From Desmodesmus armatus (lineage: Eukaryota > Chlorophyta > Chlorophyceae > Sphaeropleales > Scenedesmaceae), in assembly GCA_007449985.2 (NCBI GenBank), contig VIIQ02000689.1, positions 340,625 through 404,624 on the forward strand: DNA of 64,000 nucleotides. The letters are read 5' to 3'. Of the stretch, positions 1-11,161 are shown piece by piece. The position numbers were made by a program, and so were the translations under genes. The stretch's first letter is position 1; each line of letters opens with the position of its first letter. The notes beneath the pieces were generated by a model, which saw only the letters and a program-made list of their open reading frames with translations, searched no databases and was not told the DNA's origin.

Positions 1-3000
1 CAACACAGAGGAAAGGTAGCTAGCCAACCAAGGACATATCTGGAACACACCAGCAGGTGCAGGGCCAGCTGACCTCTGTCACTGAAACGAGCATCACATG
101 TAACATCGCAGCTCAGGAAAGCAGCCACTGGCTATGCCCACATGCCAAAAAACGAGAACAAGTAATGTATGCTATGCACACAACTGTGCAGCTGATCCTC
201 TGTGCTGACCAGCACTGCTGCCGCCCTAGTGCCCTGCACTGTGCACGCCTCAGGCTGTAAACGCTCTGCGTTGTGCTGACACGGCGCAACCAACTAACCA
301 CCGCAGATCACCAGAACACTGTCTTGGTCTCATGTAGAGTCACCATGCAGCAGGATCTGTGTTCGCAACACGTACGACATGTGTGCAAGGCATGTGTCCC
401 AACACCCACCTGTGAGTAAGCGTATGTAAGGATGACGTCACCATCATACACCTTAGTCACCGCATGCTCCACCAGCACTTTGTCAGCCATGGCCACCTTC
501 TCCTGCAGCCACTCACGCATCAGCACCAGCAGGCTGGCCTTCGTCTCAGTCTCAGGGGCTGTGAGGGCAGCAGAGAGCAGGCAGCAAGGCAGAGTGCACA
601 AGCCGTGAGACATGCGCGAGTCGACTGCAGTTATTGCTGTGATGTTGTTAACAATCCATTGCTGTGATGGATTGTTACAGGACTTGGCCTCCGTTTCAGG
701 GGCTGCGGCGCAGCAGCCACCAGGCAGCAGGCAGCAAAGGAGAGTTCACAGGCCGTGAGACATGCACCAGTCGACTGCGCTCATGCGTCTGCAAAGCTGG
801 GCCTGTGTTGACAACTATCCTTAGCACCGGGTAGTGCCGGCACTGGGTGTTCAAGGTAGTGACACATAAGGCATGCCGGCCTGTCCAGTGGCATAATCAC
901 ATGAGCCTGCCCACCTGCTGGGTCAGTTTTGCTGATGTACAGCTTGAGGGTTTTGATGGCATTGCCCATGCTCACACTCAGTGGCCGGCACCTGCACACA
1001 GCAGCAATGACACACGCACTTGAACCCAACCTCAGATTGTCACAACTTTGGATGGTCGAAGCATTAGCTGGATGCAATCCCTGTGTCTACACACGACACA
1101 CTGTTTGACTTGCTCCATAAAACCCCCAGCATGCACGTCAGCATGTATGCTGTGAGACATGTTATGCATGGCAAGCATGTTTCAGCCAAAAGGCCCTAAA
1201 CCCCAAACCCTAAACCCTAAGGCCCCGTAGTCTGTGATGTGCTGTAGACGCTGGTGACACAGTTCTGCTCAGAGCGTTTGACCGCTGTTGCATGCGTGCC
1301 AATATGCCTCATGTGCAGCGCTGATGGTGGAGCATGAGTGCTACCTCACATGCTGTGTCAGTGAATGCAAGTCACACGTCAACAAGGACCTGGGGGAGTG
1401 GTCCTTTTTTAGCAGCACCTTGTTTAGCAGCACGACTGCCACTCATGCAGCCCCGCTCAAAAACAAACCATCACCCCGCTCAAAATAACAAGATAACACC
1501 CCCTCACCCGCCCAGGCAGTGTGCCTCACCTGACCAGGAAGTCCACTGCTGCATTGATGGTGCCCATCAGGTCACGCTGCAGGCTCTTGCCAGGTGGGGT
1601 GTGGTAGTCGGCAATCACCTAGACAGCACAGCACAATTGAGCGGGGCACAACAACGTGTGAGCGGGCCATCCAAAAGGGCATCAGCTGATGCAAAGCAGC
1701 AACCCAGTTAGGCACAGCTAACACATACATGCCCAAATATACCGGCGCTGGGGCCCTGCCGCAACCACCGACCAGATGGTTGCGTCAGCAGCCGCTGCCA
1801 AACGTTCAGCAGCAAGCAGCAGCACTCTCTGCTCCTGTCATGCAGGCAGTCAACCATCCAATCAGCCAGCAAACCATCCATCCATCCAGCCAACCAGCCA
1901 GCCAGCCAGCAATACAGGCAGCAGAGCTGGGTCCAGCACACTCCCTCACCTGGCACAGTGCATGCACCAGCGCAACACAGCGCGCAGTGCTGCCAGTGAT
2001 GCTGCCGTCTCCATACCGCAGCCCCAGTGCCAGCACAGCAGGGTGCACGCTGCTGCTGCCCTTCAGCACAGCCTCAACACTCACAGGCCTGTACTGCTGC
2101 AAGTGAGCAAACAGCTCCGTGGAGTGCAGGACGCTCGCTGCACCACCTGCTGTGGCGCGGCCAGCACGGCCTGCGGTGCTGCTGCTGCCGGCAGGTGCTG
2201 CCCCTGATGCAGAGAGTGCTGCTGAGCTGCCGCGGCTCAAACTGCTGGTGCCGCCTGCTGCTGTACTGTCACCACCTGCTGTTGCGCGTCCTGCAGGCAG
2301 CAACAGGCACACAACACATGCTCACAGGGTGGAAGGCGGTTGTAGCGGTTGGGACACTTCGATAAGCCCAGAGCTTGGAAGGCAGCAGCAAACAAGAGTG
2401 CCATGCTGCACCGCTATTCCGCCTTACTGGGAGGTGTGTGGAATCAAGTGTGGCGGGGTGAAAGAGCAATCTGACACTTCACTAGGTGTGCCGGTGGCGG
2501 GCAAAGCCACCATGGCTAAAAAACGCCGTCAGATGGCAGTCAGTGAACCAATGTTATTGTTCCAGCAGTGATGTCGTATGGGGGCCAGCCAATTGCCTTT
2601 GAAGGCACAAGACCCTCAGCAAGGCAAGGCCAACACCAGCATACGGGCCAGCTTGGCCGCACACGGCTGCAACAACAGTAACGGTGTGTGCGCCACGCCC
2701 AGCACTACAATAATGGACACCCATGGAATTGAGGAACCCAGACACAACTAAACATCTGCTCCTGCCAACAGGTATCTCCAAGAAAATATATATGTTACTG
2801 AGTCCTAAGTTGGGACTGCCTACAGCCCGTTGCTGAGTGATCCTTCCTCTTACCTGCAGGAGCCGGCCCAGGTGCGCGGGGAGGCCTGCCTGCTGCACCC
2901 GCTGCACCATCTGTCCCTGCAGCACCCTTGCCAGTGCTGCTGCCTCCCCCGCTGCTGCCACTGCCACCTGCTGCACCACCCTTAGCCGCTGCCTTTGCTG

Positions 3001-4268
3001 CCCGCTGCGCCTCCTGTAGAGCACGCCGCTCTGCTTTCGAGGTGGGCTTAGGCACTTTTGGAGGGGGTTTCACACCAGGTGGTGGCGCACTGCTGCTGCC
3101 ATCACCAGCTGCTGCTGGGGCAGACTCCGCTGGCTGCTGCTGCGGCTGCGACGGCTGTGCTTGCTGCTGCTGCTGCTTGCCTGTTTGCTGCTGCGTGGGC
3201 TGGCTGCCGGCAGCTTGGGTTGCAGCACTGCTGCCACTGCTGCTTGCCGCAGTGCCACCACCACCGGCTGCTGCCGGCTGGGTGGTTGCGCCTGCAGGTC
3301 CAGCTGCTGAGGGCTGCGCCTGCTGCTGCTGTTGTTGCTCCACCTGCTGCTGCTGCTGCTGCGGCTGCTGTGTTGCATCCGCCTGCCCTGTAGCCGCTGT
3401 GGGTGCTGGGGGTGGAAGAGCAGCTCCTGTTGAGCCCTGAGATGCTGCCAAGTCTGCAGTCACAAGTGCAGACAGACAGCCCATGTTTCGATAGACCGGT
3501 TGCATTGCACAGCAAGAAAGTGTGCCAAAAGAGAGTGCACCTAGGTTGTCAGAGACCCTGCCAGCAGCTGCTGTAGTCAGACCACCATGATCACCCACCA
3601 TGATCAGCCACCAAGCAATGAGGTGCTGCCAACTCACCAGGCTTTCGGTAGCCTGAGGTTGTCCTGAGTATGTTCTGCGGCTTCCTGCATGTTCAAAACA
3701 CACTATGCTCAGGCACAGCTTCACCAAGCTGGGTCACCTGCCAGGCTTGCCTCGGCTGTCCATACACACACACGCACAGCACAGCATACACATAGCTGAG
3801 CAAGACCTTACCCAGCAGCAGTGCTTGAAGTGAACTCTGGCGCCTGCAAGCAGCACACAATGCAACGCAATGCGTCGTAAGGGGTTGCATGTTGTGTTGG
3901 TCGGTGTCAACTAGTGCAGACATGAGCTTACCAGGCTCCTTGATGCTGTGGAATCCGAGCGTGGTAGAGAGTTGTCCCGCTGCAAGGAATCCACAACAAC
4001 CCCAGTCAGCAATCATCAGGGGTCGGCCGCTGCTGTTGAGCTTGGTTGTGCAGCAGCAGTCCGGATCAGCTGTCTGTCACCCCACCTGGAACTGCGGGGG
4101 GATGATCACTGGCGTGGGAGACCCAGTACTGATCGTGCGCAGAGACTCCTGCAGGATTGAATTGGGGCTGGGCGAAGGCGACTGCCCCTCTACGTGGAAG
4201 CCCACTATCTGCTGCTGCGGGACATTGGTGTTGTGGCCGTCACTGTGCCGGGGCTGATGAGGCCGCAT
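1..4268 (-). CDS. EIF2B4: Translation initiation factor eIF2B subunit delta (3'-truncated by window edge)
   Basis: Regulatory delta subunit of the eIF2B guanine-nucleotide exchange complex, which recycles eIF2-GDP in the cytosol. Exons on the minus strand, checked by phase: 4268-4086, 3979-3932, 3436 (or 3453)-2854, 2290-1950, 1618-1530, 991-915, 558-410; the rest lies left of the window. The N-terminus carries the plant-like QQQIVGF and PVIIPPQF motifs, then a Gln/Ala/Gly-rich linker and KVPKPTSKAERRALQEAQ, typical of delta subunits. Helical-domain hallmarks follow: LFAHLQQY, HPAVLALGLRY, YHTPPGKSLQRDL, CRPLSVSMGNAIK, ADKVLVEHAVTKV, DGDVILTYAYS. The C-terminal Rossmann-like half (VVDSRP onward) is not in the window; the intron after 410 has no visible acceptor before base 1. 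About 490 codons are seen. The join between the 48-nt second exon and the long third exon is uncertain: a 32-nt exon at 3843-3812 is possible but breaks phase. Confidence 0.9.
537..783. repeat. Diverged direct repeat copying an intron-exon junction of eIF2B delta
   Basis: Bases 537-633 and 683-783 are two imperfect copies of the same segment. Shared landmarks are TCAGGGGCTG, GGCAGCAGGCAGCAA or a close variant, CCGTGAGACATGC and AGTCGACTGC. The first copy spans the 3' splice site used by the exon that starts at 558; the second lies inside the upstream intron. Between them, 655-677 forms a small inverted repeat (AACAATCCA / TGGATTGTT). Confidence 0.75.
1194..1220 (+). repeat. Interstitial telomere-like repeat (CCCTAAA type)
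   Basis: Four consecutive units in the order CCCTAAA, CCCCAAA, CCCTAAA, CCCTAA lie in an intron of the eIF2B delta gene. The motif matches the plant-type TTTAGGG telomere repeat. It is too short to be a telomere and is best read as an interstitial insertion or repair scar. Confidence 0.7.
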
Positions 4269-5669
4269 TCTTTTCACTCAGAATCTGAGATTGCAGAGGT
4301 GTAAATGGCGCCACGTGAAGCGAGTGGGCAGTATGCAACCACCTAGCCCTGCCTGATCTGACGAAGCTCCAAAATGTATGGCACTTTGCTGGATGCTTAG
4401 CTTTTTGATTGTGTCAGCTGATTGGTCTCCATCATCATCTTGCCCAGTCCTTGGACTGTCTGCAGGTTTGTGGTGGTTTGACTCCCACCCAGCTGAGGTG
4501 GGGGGGGGGTCAGGCATATGCGTCCCCAAGCGCACATATGCTCAACGCCACAGAGCTGAGGTTGCATTGCTTTTGTGTCAATGAGCTGCACTATCCATCA
4601 CCACACAGTGAAATGCTGGGCGAGCAATGCCTTTCAAACTGCACGACCAGACAGGTGACAGGAGTGCTGAATTCCTCTCCTCTAGTTTGATCAAGTACTT
4701 CATTGCACTGCTTCTTGGTGAAACAAGAGCAACCTGGACCACACGGCCTGTTGGGCACCAATTGAAGATACCAAGTCCAACACCCAATCTGCAATGCACA
4801 GTTACACAATTCCCCACCCCGTGTCCCACCAATCAAAGCCCGAAACCCTGTGAAATGTAGTCAGCAACAATAAACTGACAGTCGTCATACATACACCATC
4901 AGGTGAGAAATGTCCCATCCCTGTCATGTTGGAAGTTCAGGGGGCCAGCACATGCCTGCACTGCATCAAACACCACCAGCATGCCAGGGCTTGACTGCTG
5001 TTGCATGACACTGTACAGACAGAGGTTGATGCAGAAGCAAGCAGCTGCTGCTAAAGCCCATTTTTTCAACAGTGGCCCCCACAGCCGACTGCTTGTCTCT
5101 CTGTGTGTGTCAGGGGGTAAAACACGCCCAAGCCAGTCCCAACTCTACGAATGTAACAGCTCACTATCCGTTGAAAGCCCCAACAGCAAGGGCCAAACAA
5201 GCAAGGCATCTGCAGGCTAGAAGCAGTGCGCACCATGCTTTCAGGAGACACGCCTATCAACAAAGCACAGGTGTGCGAGTGCCATATGGGTGCATCATGC
5301 AATACGCCCGGGGCACTGCAACCAGCAGGCATCAACAGGTCCGTGCAATGCACTGTCAAAACTTGAGGTAGCGACTGCTCACAAGCAAGCGACAGACCAA
5401 CACGTCTGCAGGACAGGAACACTCAGCAGCTGCTGACCAACAGCAGCAGAATTGCCTCATGTGACAGCACCTTACCACAGCCCTCACGTACACAGATCAT
5501 ACAAACTCAAACACAACAGCACCGGGTGCCCTGCGCAGGCAGAGCAACCACCAGCAATACTATTAGCTGCGCCTCTGAGACCCCAGGTGGGGTACTCCAC
5601 ACCAGCACAGGCAGCAGCCGCTGTGCAGCTATCAGCTGATGGCCTCGGTACGCCTCAAAGGCAGCACCT
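4269..5669. other. Spacer between eIF2B delta and the LAP1-like gene
   Basis: No open frame here shows protein-family motifs or splice-supported exons. The stretch should hold the eIF2B delta promoter (right of 4268) and the 3' untranslated region of the LAP1-like gene (left of 5670), since both genes run leftward. A ten-G run lies at 4500-4509. Confidence 0.5.
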
Positions 5670-7406
5670 TCAGGCAGCTGCAGCAGCCTCCTCTACAGCT
5701 GGCTCCTGCATAGAAGCCTGCTCTGCCTCAGCATCCAGAGCTGCTTCAGCGCTGGTGCCCAACCTCACTGGTGCTGCAAAGTCGATGCGCCTGTGCAGAG
5801 TGCGCACTGCACGCTCAACACCCTCCCAGTGTGCTGTCTTCTCGGCTGGGATCTGCCCCAGCAGCATGCTGAAGAAAGCCTCCTTGATGCCTGCATCAGC
5901 GCTGTCAGGGGCCGCAGCCGCGGCTGCGACAGGTGCTGGGTGCATTTGCATCAGCAGCGCGTACGCAGCCCTGAAGGCGTCCACCTTGCCGTTGTGCTGG
6001 AAGCCGCCCAGCTCTGACAGGGCGTTGTGCAGCGCAGGGATAGCTGCGACTGGCAGGGCCTCAGCACCCCTCAGCACCACCAGGCCTGCAGGGCAGCGCT
6101 GCAGGAAGGGTGCCAGCACGGCCTGCAGGGCGGCGGCAGGCTGGCTGTCGCTGTCGGTCTCTGAGGCCTGCAGGTCCTCGCTGCTGATGGTCAGGGTGCA
6201 TGCCTCGCCCTTTGGCGGCAGCACCGCGAGCGCTGCAGCTGCCTCGTTGCAGTCATCATCTGAGCCGCAGGCTAGCAGGATCGCTGGTGCCTTGTGGTTG
6301 CGCTGTGCTGGGGGGCCTGCAGCTTGTCGGCCACATCTGCCGCCAAGGCGGTCCACTGTTGCCCATCTGGCAGGATGCTGCTCAGCACATCAACTGACCA
6401 GGTGCCGGGAGATCCTGATGCCCCGCTGTCACCCCTGCTCTGCAGAGCTGCTGGCACGAGGTGGGGCCAGCGCAGCTGTGCTTGCAGCAGGGCCGACTGC
6501 GCCTGCTGCTGGGCAGCAGCCGAGGCTGCTGCGATGTGCATCCGTGCGGCGATGAAGCCGTTGACGGCCTGGACCTTCAGGGGCTGGAGGTAGGCGTCGT
6601 TGGTGTGGATGGCTGTCCGCAGGACGGTCGCCTTCAGCTGGTCCCTGAGCAGCACAGGGGAGCACAATACACGATGCAGCCAGATTTGAGCCAAGCACAG
6701 CAGTCGCCACGGGCAGCATGGACAGCACGACTCTGGAAACAAATGCAGAGAATGGGCCTGGCTGTGCTGCAGCATGGCGTCCAAGGTGCTGATGTGCTCA
6801 GTGCAGTTGCAATGATCACCTGTGGGGCGCCAGGCCTGGTAGCAGCACTGCCATGGCCACTGCTGCCACCAGCACCATCACAGCTGCAGCAATGGAGACA
6901 GACATAGTCTCACGGCGCTCCTTGGCTGCTGCTGCAGCTGTCTTGGAGGGTGTGGGTGTGCGGGAGACCGCAGGAATGCGGGGCTTCTTTGCTGATGGGG
7001 TGGGGCTGGGCTCGTCTGGCAGAGCCATGGCAGCTGCATCCCGCAGCTGCGTCCCCTGGTCTGTGTTGTCAACATCTGGGGCATCCAGATCATCTGCATC
7101 CAGGCCCACTGCTGCTGCAGCTGCTAGTGCTGAGGGTGGTTCAGGCACCTCTGACAGCTGCTGGGGCCTCTGCCTCTTGCCCCGCGTGAGAGGCGTTGCA
7201 GGCTCATCCTGTGACTGAAAGGGCACATTGTCGTCCCCTGCCTCTGCTGTGGTGCTGGCCAACCGAGCACTGCGCCGGGTAGGTCGTTGAGTTGAGATTG
7301 GTGTGGAGTTGTTGGCTGTGGACTGCCTGCGCCTGGTGCTGGTGCCACTGCTGAACGCCTCAGCACTGCTGGGGTCGTATGTCTTCCCGTCACGCAAGGA
7401 CACCAT
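5670..7406 (-). CDS. LAP1/TOR1AIP-like nuclear-envelope membrane protein with AAA-like lumenal domain
   Basis: Two exons, 7406-6820 and 6644-5670, joined in phase by a GT-AG intron. ATG at 7406 gives MVSLRDGKTYDPSSAEAF. Seen: a low-complexity basic N-terminal region of about 165 residues (TRRSARLA, KKPRIPAVSRTP), one hydrophobic segment near residues 167-191 (AAAVMVLVAAVAMAVLLPGL), then a globular domain containing APAILLACGSDDD, CPAGLVVLRGAEALP, GGFQHNGKVDAF and LHRRIDFAAPV. This order (nucleoplasmic tail, one membrane span, lumenal inactive AAA-like fold) is that of metazoan LAP1/LULL1, the activators of torsin ATPases; the last motif resembles their conserved C-terminus. The assignment is inference from topology and weak motifs. 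The second exon changes frame at a C6 run (6310-6315); one more C would keep a single frame of about 520 residues. It could instead be an unrelated membrane protein. Confidence 0.6.
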
Positions 7407-7520
7407 CGGAACGTTTGAGCCAGTGCTGGTTGTTGAGGTCTCGGTTGCGTCACACAGGGCCAGCAAAAGCCCTTTAGGCTGTCATCATAGATGAAGGCAT
7501 CAAGAGGAGGCCCGATCCAC
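7407..7520. promoter_or_regulatory. Short divergent promoter region
   Basis: Only 114 bp separate the ATG of the leftward LAP1-like gene (7406) from the candidate ATG of the rightward gene (7521), so the two must share a bidirectional promoter with very short 5' leaders, or one of the starts is wrong. A TGCGTCA element lies at 7445-7451, resembling a bZIP half-site. No TATA box is evident. Confidence 0.5.
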
Positions 7521-8715
7521 ATGGACGACGAAGTGTCACGGCCGTTATTGAGTTTCAGCAGTTTGAATCAGAGTGTGAGGAGTTTCTGCTGAGCAGAAAT
7601 CTGGACGGAGAGGCTGCCATTTTGATGCTGCAGACATCCCAGTAAATTGTATTGGTGTTATTGTGACAACACCACCAACCCTCACATCGCTCCACCAACC
7701 CTCACCTCGCTGACTGGTGACCCCGCTGGATGCCAACAGACCCCCCGCAGACGGGCACGAAAGAGCTTCAAGATTTCCTGGACAAAACACTTGTTGCAAG
7801 TAAGTGGGTGCACAATACTATTGATCAGAGGCTTCCCAGGCATCAGTGGTGACTGGCGTGCCCCCAGTGGATGAGCAGCCACTGGTGGGGCGGGCAGCAG
7901 CGCATCACCCACCTGCATTCACCCCCTGCTCCTTGCATGCCAAGCATGCCCAAAGTTCAACTGCAATCACAGCCACGTGCGTTTGTGACAATCCGCCGCT
8001 CGCTGCTGATGCTGCACCACCCCAGGAGGGACAGATGCAGTGACCGCAGCAGCAGACCTGTGCGCGCATGCGCGCATCCCGCCTGTGCTTCGTAATGCCG
8101 CACTGAACCTGGTGGGATCAGACCTTTACAAAAAGGTCAAGCCACCGGGCGACACCAGCTTGTACACGTAAGCGCCCGCAGCTGTGTGGCTGCTTGCTGT
8201 TGCTTCTGCTGCTTGCTCTTGCTGTTGGTGAAGCCGCAACGACATTGACAAGCCAGCAACAGTGTGAGAGCAGGACAGAGGCAGCAAGTGTGTGGAGTGG
8301 GGTGGGTCCGGCAGCACCTCAATATAGATGGTGTTGTCTGTTCACTCCTGGCAGCCGGGTCAGTTGTCTGTCCGGCACGCTTGGTTTGGGCAGCGAACGC
8401 AGTGGTAGGAAACAGTCCTGGGCTGTGACTAGTGGGACCCTGTATTGTGACAAGAACGTTGTATGCATGGTATCAATGTCCCCACAATTTATTGGGGAAC
8501 ATGCAGTTGCATTGCTGAGTTGGCTGTTGTCTCTGCTGCTATGCAGGCACGATGCGTGGAGCCTCGAGTCCCTTGCGCTCGTGAAACCGTCGGGTGCGCC
8601 TGCACCTGCTGTTGACCCTGCCCAGGTTGCAGCTGCGGTGGCCTTGCCTCCTGGCCAGCATGTGCTGCATGAGGTGAGCCCGCGGCAGCCATACTATTAC
8701 TATGACAGCAAATGA
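7521..8715 (+). CDS. Unidentified small protein, four exons
   Basis: Candidate exons: 7521-7641, 7751-7799, 8026-8167, 8547-8715 (stop). The last three join perfectly in phase and encode TGTKELQDFLDKTLVA, then GTDAVTAAADLCAHARIPP, LYKKVKPPGDTSLYT and HDAWSLESLALVKPSG, ending in QPYYYYDSK. The first exon begins MDDEVSRPLL and continues one frame off as EFQQFESECEEFLLSRNL and EAAILMLQTSQ; a single missing base near 7550 and another at the donor (CCCAGTAAAT at 7638-7647) would make the whole model consistent. I do not recognise the family. The composition is not low-complexity and looks like a soluble conserved protein of about 160 residues. The region 8716-9143 to its right holds no further exon and should contain its 3' UTR and the cornichon promoter. 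Confidence 0.6.
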
Positions 8716-9143
8716 CCGATGTGGCTGACGCGCTGGTGGTTCAGTGACATCTGCTTGGCAGCCTGGAAAACTCACATTTCAGTGCCACACCACATCGCCA
8801 TGCCATGACTTTTTCACTGATGCTGCTGATGCCACCGGCTTTTTGCTGCCATTTGAAATGCAGGGTGCAAGAGGTCCCAGGGTGGTGCCTCAATCCCAGA
8901 ACCAGAGATGAAGCAGCCAAGCGACTTTCTGGAAGCCGTTTACACCAATACACGTGCCATTCGCTGTGATCACCCGTCTCCCTCGCAGTCGGATCACTGT
9001 CGTAGATCACTGGTGATACTCGTCGATACGTGCCTTGGGGCTTGTGTGTCGGTGATTGTAACAATGAACTTGTGACAATATAGCCAGCTGCACTCAGTCA
9101 GCAGTCAAGAGCGCTAGAAGAGCGGAGAAGGACAGCAGCAAGC

Positions 9144-10648
9144 ATGCTGCACCTTACTGTATGGGTTGCTGCTATCATACTGCAGTCAGCCCTGCTCGGC
9201 AGGAACATGTATGCTGTAAGTGAAGCACTTTGCTACTGTTGGTGTGTATCCATGAGGCAGTCGACTGCCACAGCAGAGCTGACTGGCATGTTGTGTGTTT
9301 CTAGTTGGTGTGCCTGACAGACCTGGAGAATGATTTCATCAACCCATTCGATCTGTCTGCCAAGATGAACCGGTTTGTGGTGAGTAAGCTCATCATGTAC
9401 CACTTTTGGCTAAGCAGAGTAGCTGCAGGCAGGGGCACACGCACGCCAATGGGGGGTGCAGAGATTTTGACCAAATGTGGTCATTCTGTCCGCAGACAGC
9501 TACAGCGCAACTGAACTGCGTGGATGGTTTCTGAGGCTTGTTCAATTCCAGCCACAGTTGCTAGCCATTGCCACCTCTTGTCTCAACCCTGTCACTAGCA
9601 ACCCACCCGCCACGCGGAGCCCCCCCCCCCCCCCCCGGCCAGGGACAGTGCTGTGGTAGCTTTATCGGGCTTTTCAACCTTGGTGCTCGCACCACTGTGT
9701 CCTCACATGCATGCGATTGTGCTGAAGACGAGCTGTCAAGCACCTACTTTCCTTGTGTGTTGCATACCTTGTGTGTGCATGTGTGCAGGTACACGAGCTT
9801 GCAGTTCAGGGCGCCATGGCAGCACTGCTGCTCCTCTCAGGCAACTGGTTTTCAGGCGTGTTGCACGCAACGTTGTTGGCCTACATGGCGCATCTGTGGA
9901 GTGCGGGGCGCATGCATATAGACACCACAGATGCCTTCAGGCAGCTGCCACAGCAGAAGCTGCAGCGGGGCATCTTGCTGGGCTCCCACCTGGCCTTGTT
10001 TGTGCTGGTGGTGTACAGGTCAGTCAGTGAGCAAGGGCGAGGGGGGGGGGGGGGCAAGAGGCAGCTGGTCAGCTGCCACGGGTTGATAGCTGCAGTGCAG
10101 AAGCCAGCCGGCGCCAGTAGTGGAAGCGGGCGCTTGGGGTTGCCAATGACATGGCGACGAGGCTGCGGTTATAGTCTGCAGCAGGCTGCCAGCCAGGTGT
10201 TGTAAGCTAGGAGGCACAACACCCTTGATTAGCAGCTGGCATGTTGCTCTGCTGTGTGTTGGTGGTGGTGCCGCAGGTTGATCGAAGCAGCGTTGATGAC
10301 ATTGCTTACTCCAGAGGGGCGTGCCATGACCAAGGTGTGTGCAGCAGTGCAGCACAAGGCATGCCCAGCAACTCTATTTGACAGCTGCACTGCAGCCATG
10401 CTCGTGCACCAAATTGTTTTACAGCACTCACAGTAGAAGCGAACGCACCAGTGCAGTTGAGGAACGCAAAATCCGGTGTGGTATTATTGATAGTTGCAGC
10501 AGCAGCTGGCTCACTGCACTGCTCCTCGTCATGTGCAGCCTTCCGCGCAGCTTCTTGACGGGCAGCAGGCACTCACACACAAGCCGTGTTGCTGTTTGAC
10601 CTGCAGAAGTTGTTACATGAAGCCGCGGCGTCTGTCCACGGCTACTAG
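9144..10648 (+). CDS. CNIH: Cornichon family ER cargo receptor
   Basis: Cornichon/Erv14 proteins are small three-to-four-span membrane proteins that load transmembrane cargo into COPII vesicles at the ER. Five exons, all phase-consistent: 9144-9215, 9305-9379, 9789-10018, 10277-10334, 10607-10648, giving 158 residues, close to the usual 135-160. Hallmarks: hydrophobic N-terminus MLHLTVWVAAIILQSALLG, the signature CLTDLENDFINPFDLSAKMN (canonical DLExDYINPxDxxxxxN), HELAVQGAMAALLLLSGNWF as the second span, MHIDTTDAFRQLPQQK between spans, and GILLGSHLALFVLVVYRLIE as the last span. The fifth exon (KLLHEAAASVHGY) rests on splice phase only. Introns contain a 17-C run (9620-9636) and a 14-G run (10041-10054). 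It converges on the SDR gene. Confidence 0.93.
9620..9636 (+). repeat. Poly-C tract in cornichon intron 2
   Basis: Seventeen consecutive C lie in the intron between 9379 and 9789. A matching 14-G run sits in the next intron at 10041-10054. On pre-mRNA the two could pair, looping out exon 3; that is speculation. Confidence 0.8.
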
Positions 10649-11161
10649 CCGCCAGTGACAGCAGCTGTTGCCAGCAGCAGCAGCAGTTGCAGCACTGTAC
10701 TGCAGTCACACGCCTGATGGTGAACCGACACAATTTGGATTGCAGAGGATTCCTGGGCAGGAGGCAAAGTGCAGCAGGGTGTATGTCACTTCCGCAGCAC
10801 AGAGATCGTGCTGTGAGGCCAGTGCCTGCCACCGGTCAGCTTTGCTGAGTGTTCTGTTGATCGTGATGGGCTGATGAGTGCAGCTTGAGAGGCTCGGTAG
10901 GCAAGCAACACAGTGCATCAGTTTGAGGCTCACACGCTGGTGTTTAAAGGTGAACTCTGTCATACTTTCCTGTATGGACTTGAGGTGTCTTGTACCGAAC
11001 AGTACCATACGGTACCGTAGAGTGACTGTACCACCAGTGAGCAGCGACAGGGTGACCCATCTAGTGGGCCAGGAGGGAGAGGTTGCAGTCTCAACGAGAA
11101 GGCATCAGAGGCATCAGCAAGTTCCATTACGACATGTACTGCACCAGTGCACAGCAGTGTC
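10649..11161. other. Convergent intergenic region
   Basis: Lies between the stop codons of cornichon (+) and the SDR gene (-), so it should hold both 3' untranslated regions. No coding signal. A short palindrome-rich patch around 10993-11020 (GTACCATACGGTACCGTA) resembles 17195-17221, where CCATACGGTACC recurs. Confidence 0.5.

Noticed and set aside
2928..3440. Cys-rich 170-codon plus-strand frame
   Set aside because: Complement of the Gln/Ala-rich linker of eIF2B delta.
3812..3843. 32-nt mini-exon of eIF2B delta
   Set aside because: Good AG and GT borders (encodes APEFTSSTAA), but including it breaks phase with both neighbouring exons as modelled.
5452..6555. 367-codon plus-strand frame
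   Set aside because: Antisense to the LAP1-like exon; its Ala/Cys/Ser-rich product has no motifs, while the minus strand has a coherent domain.
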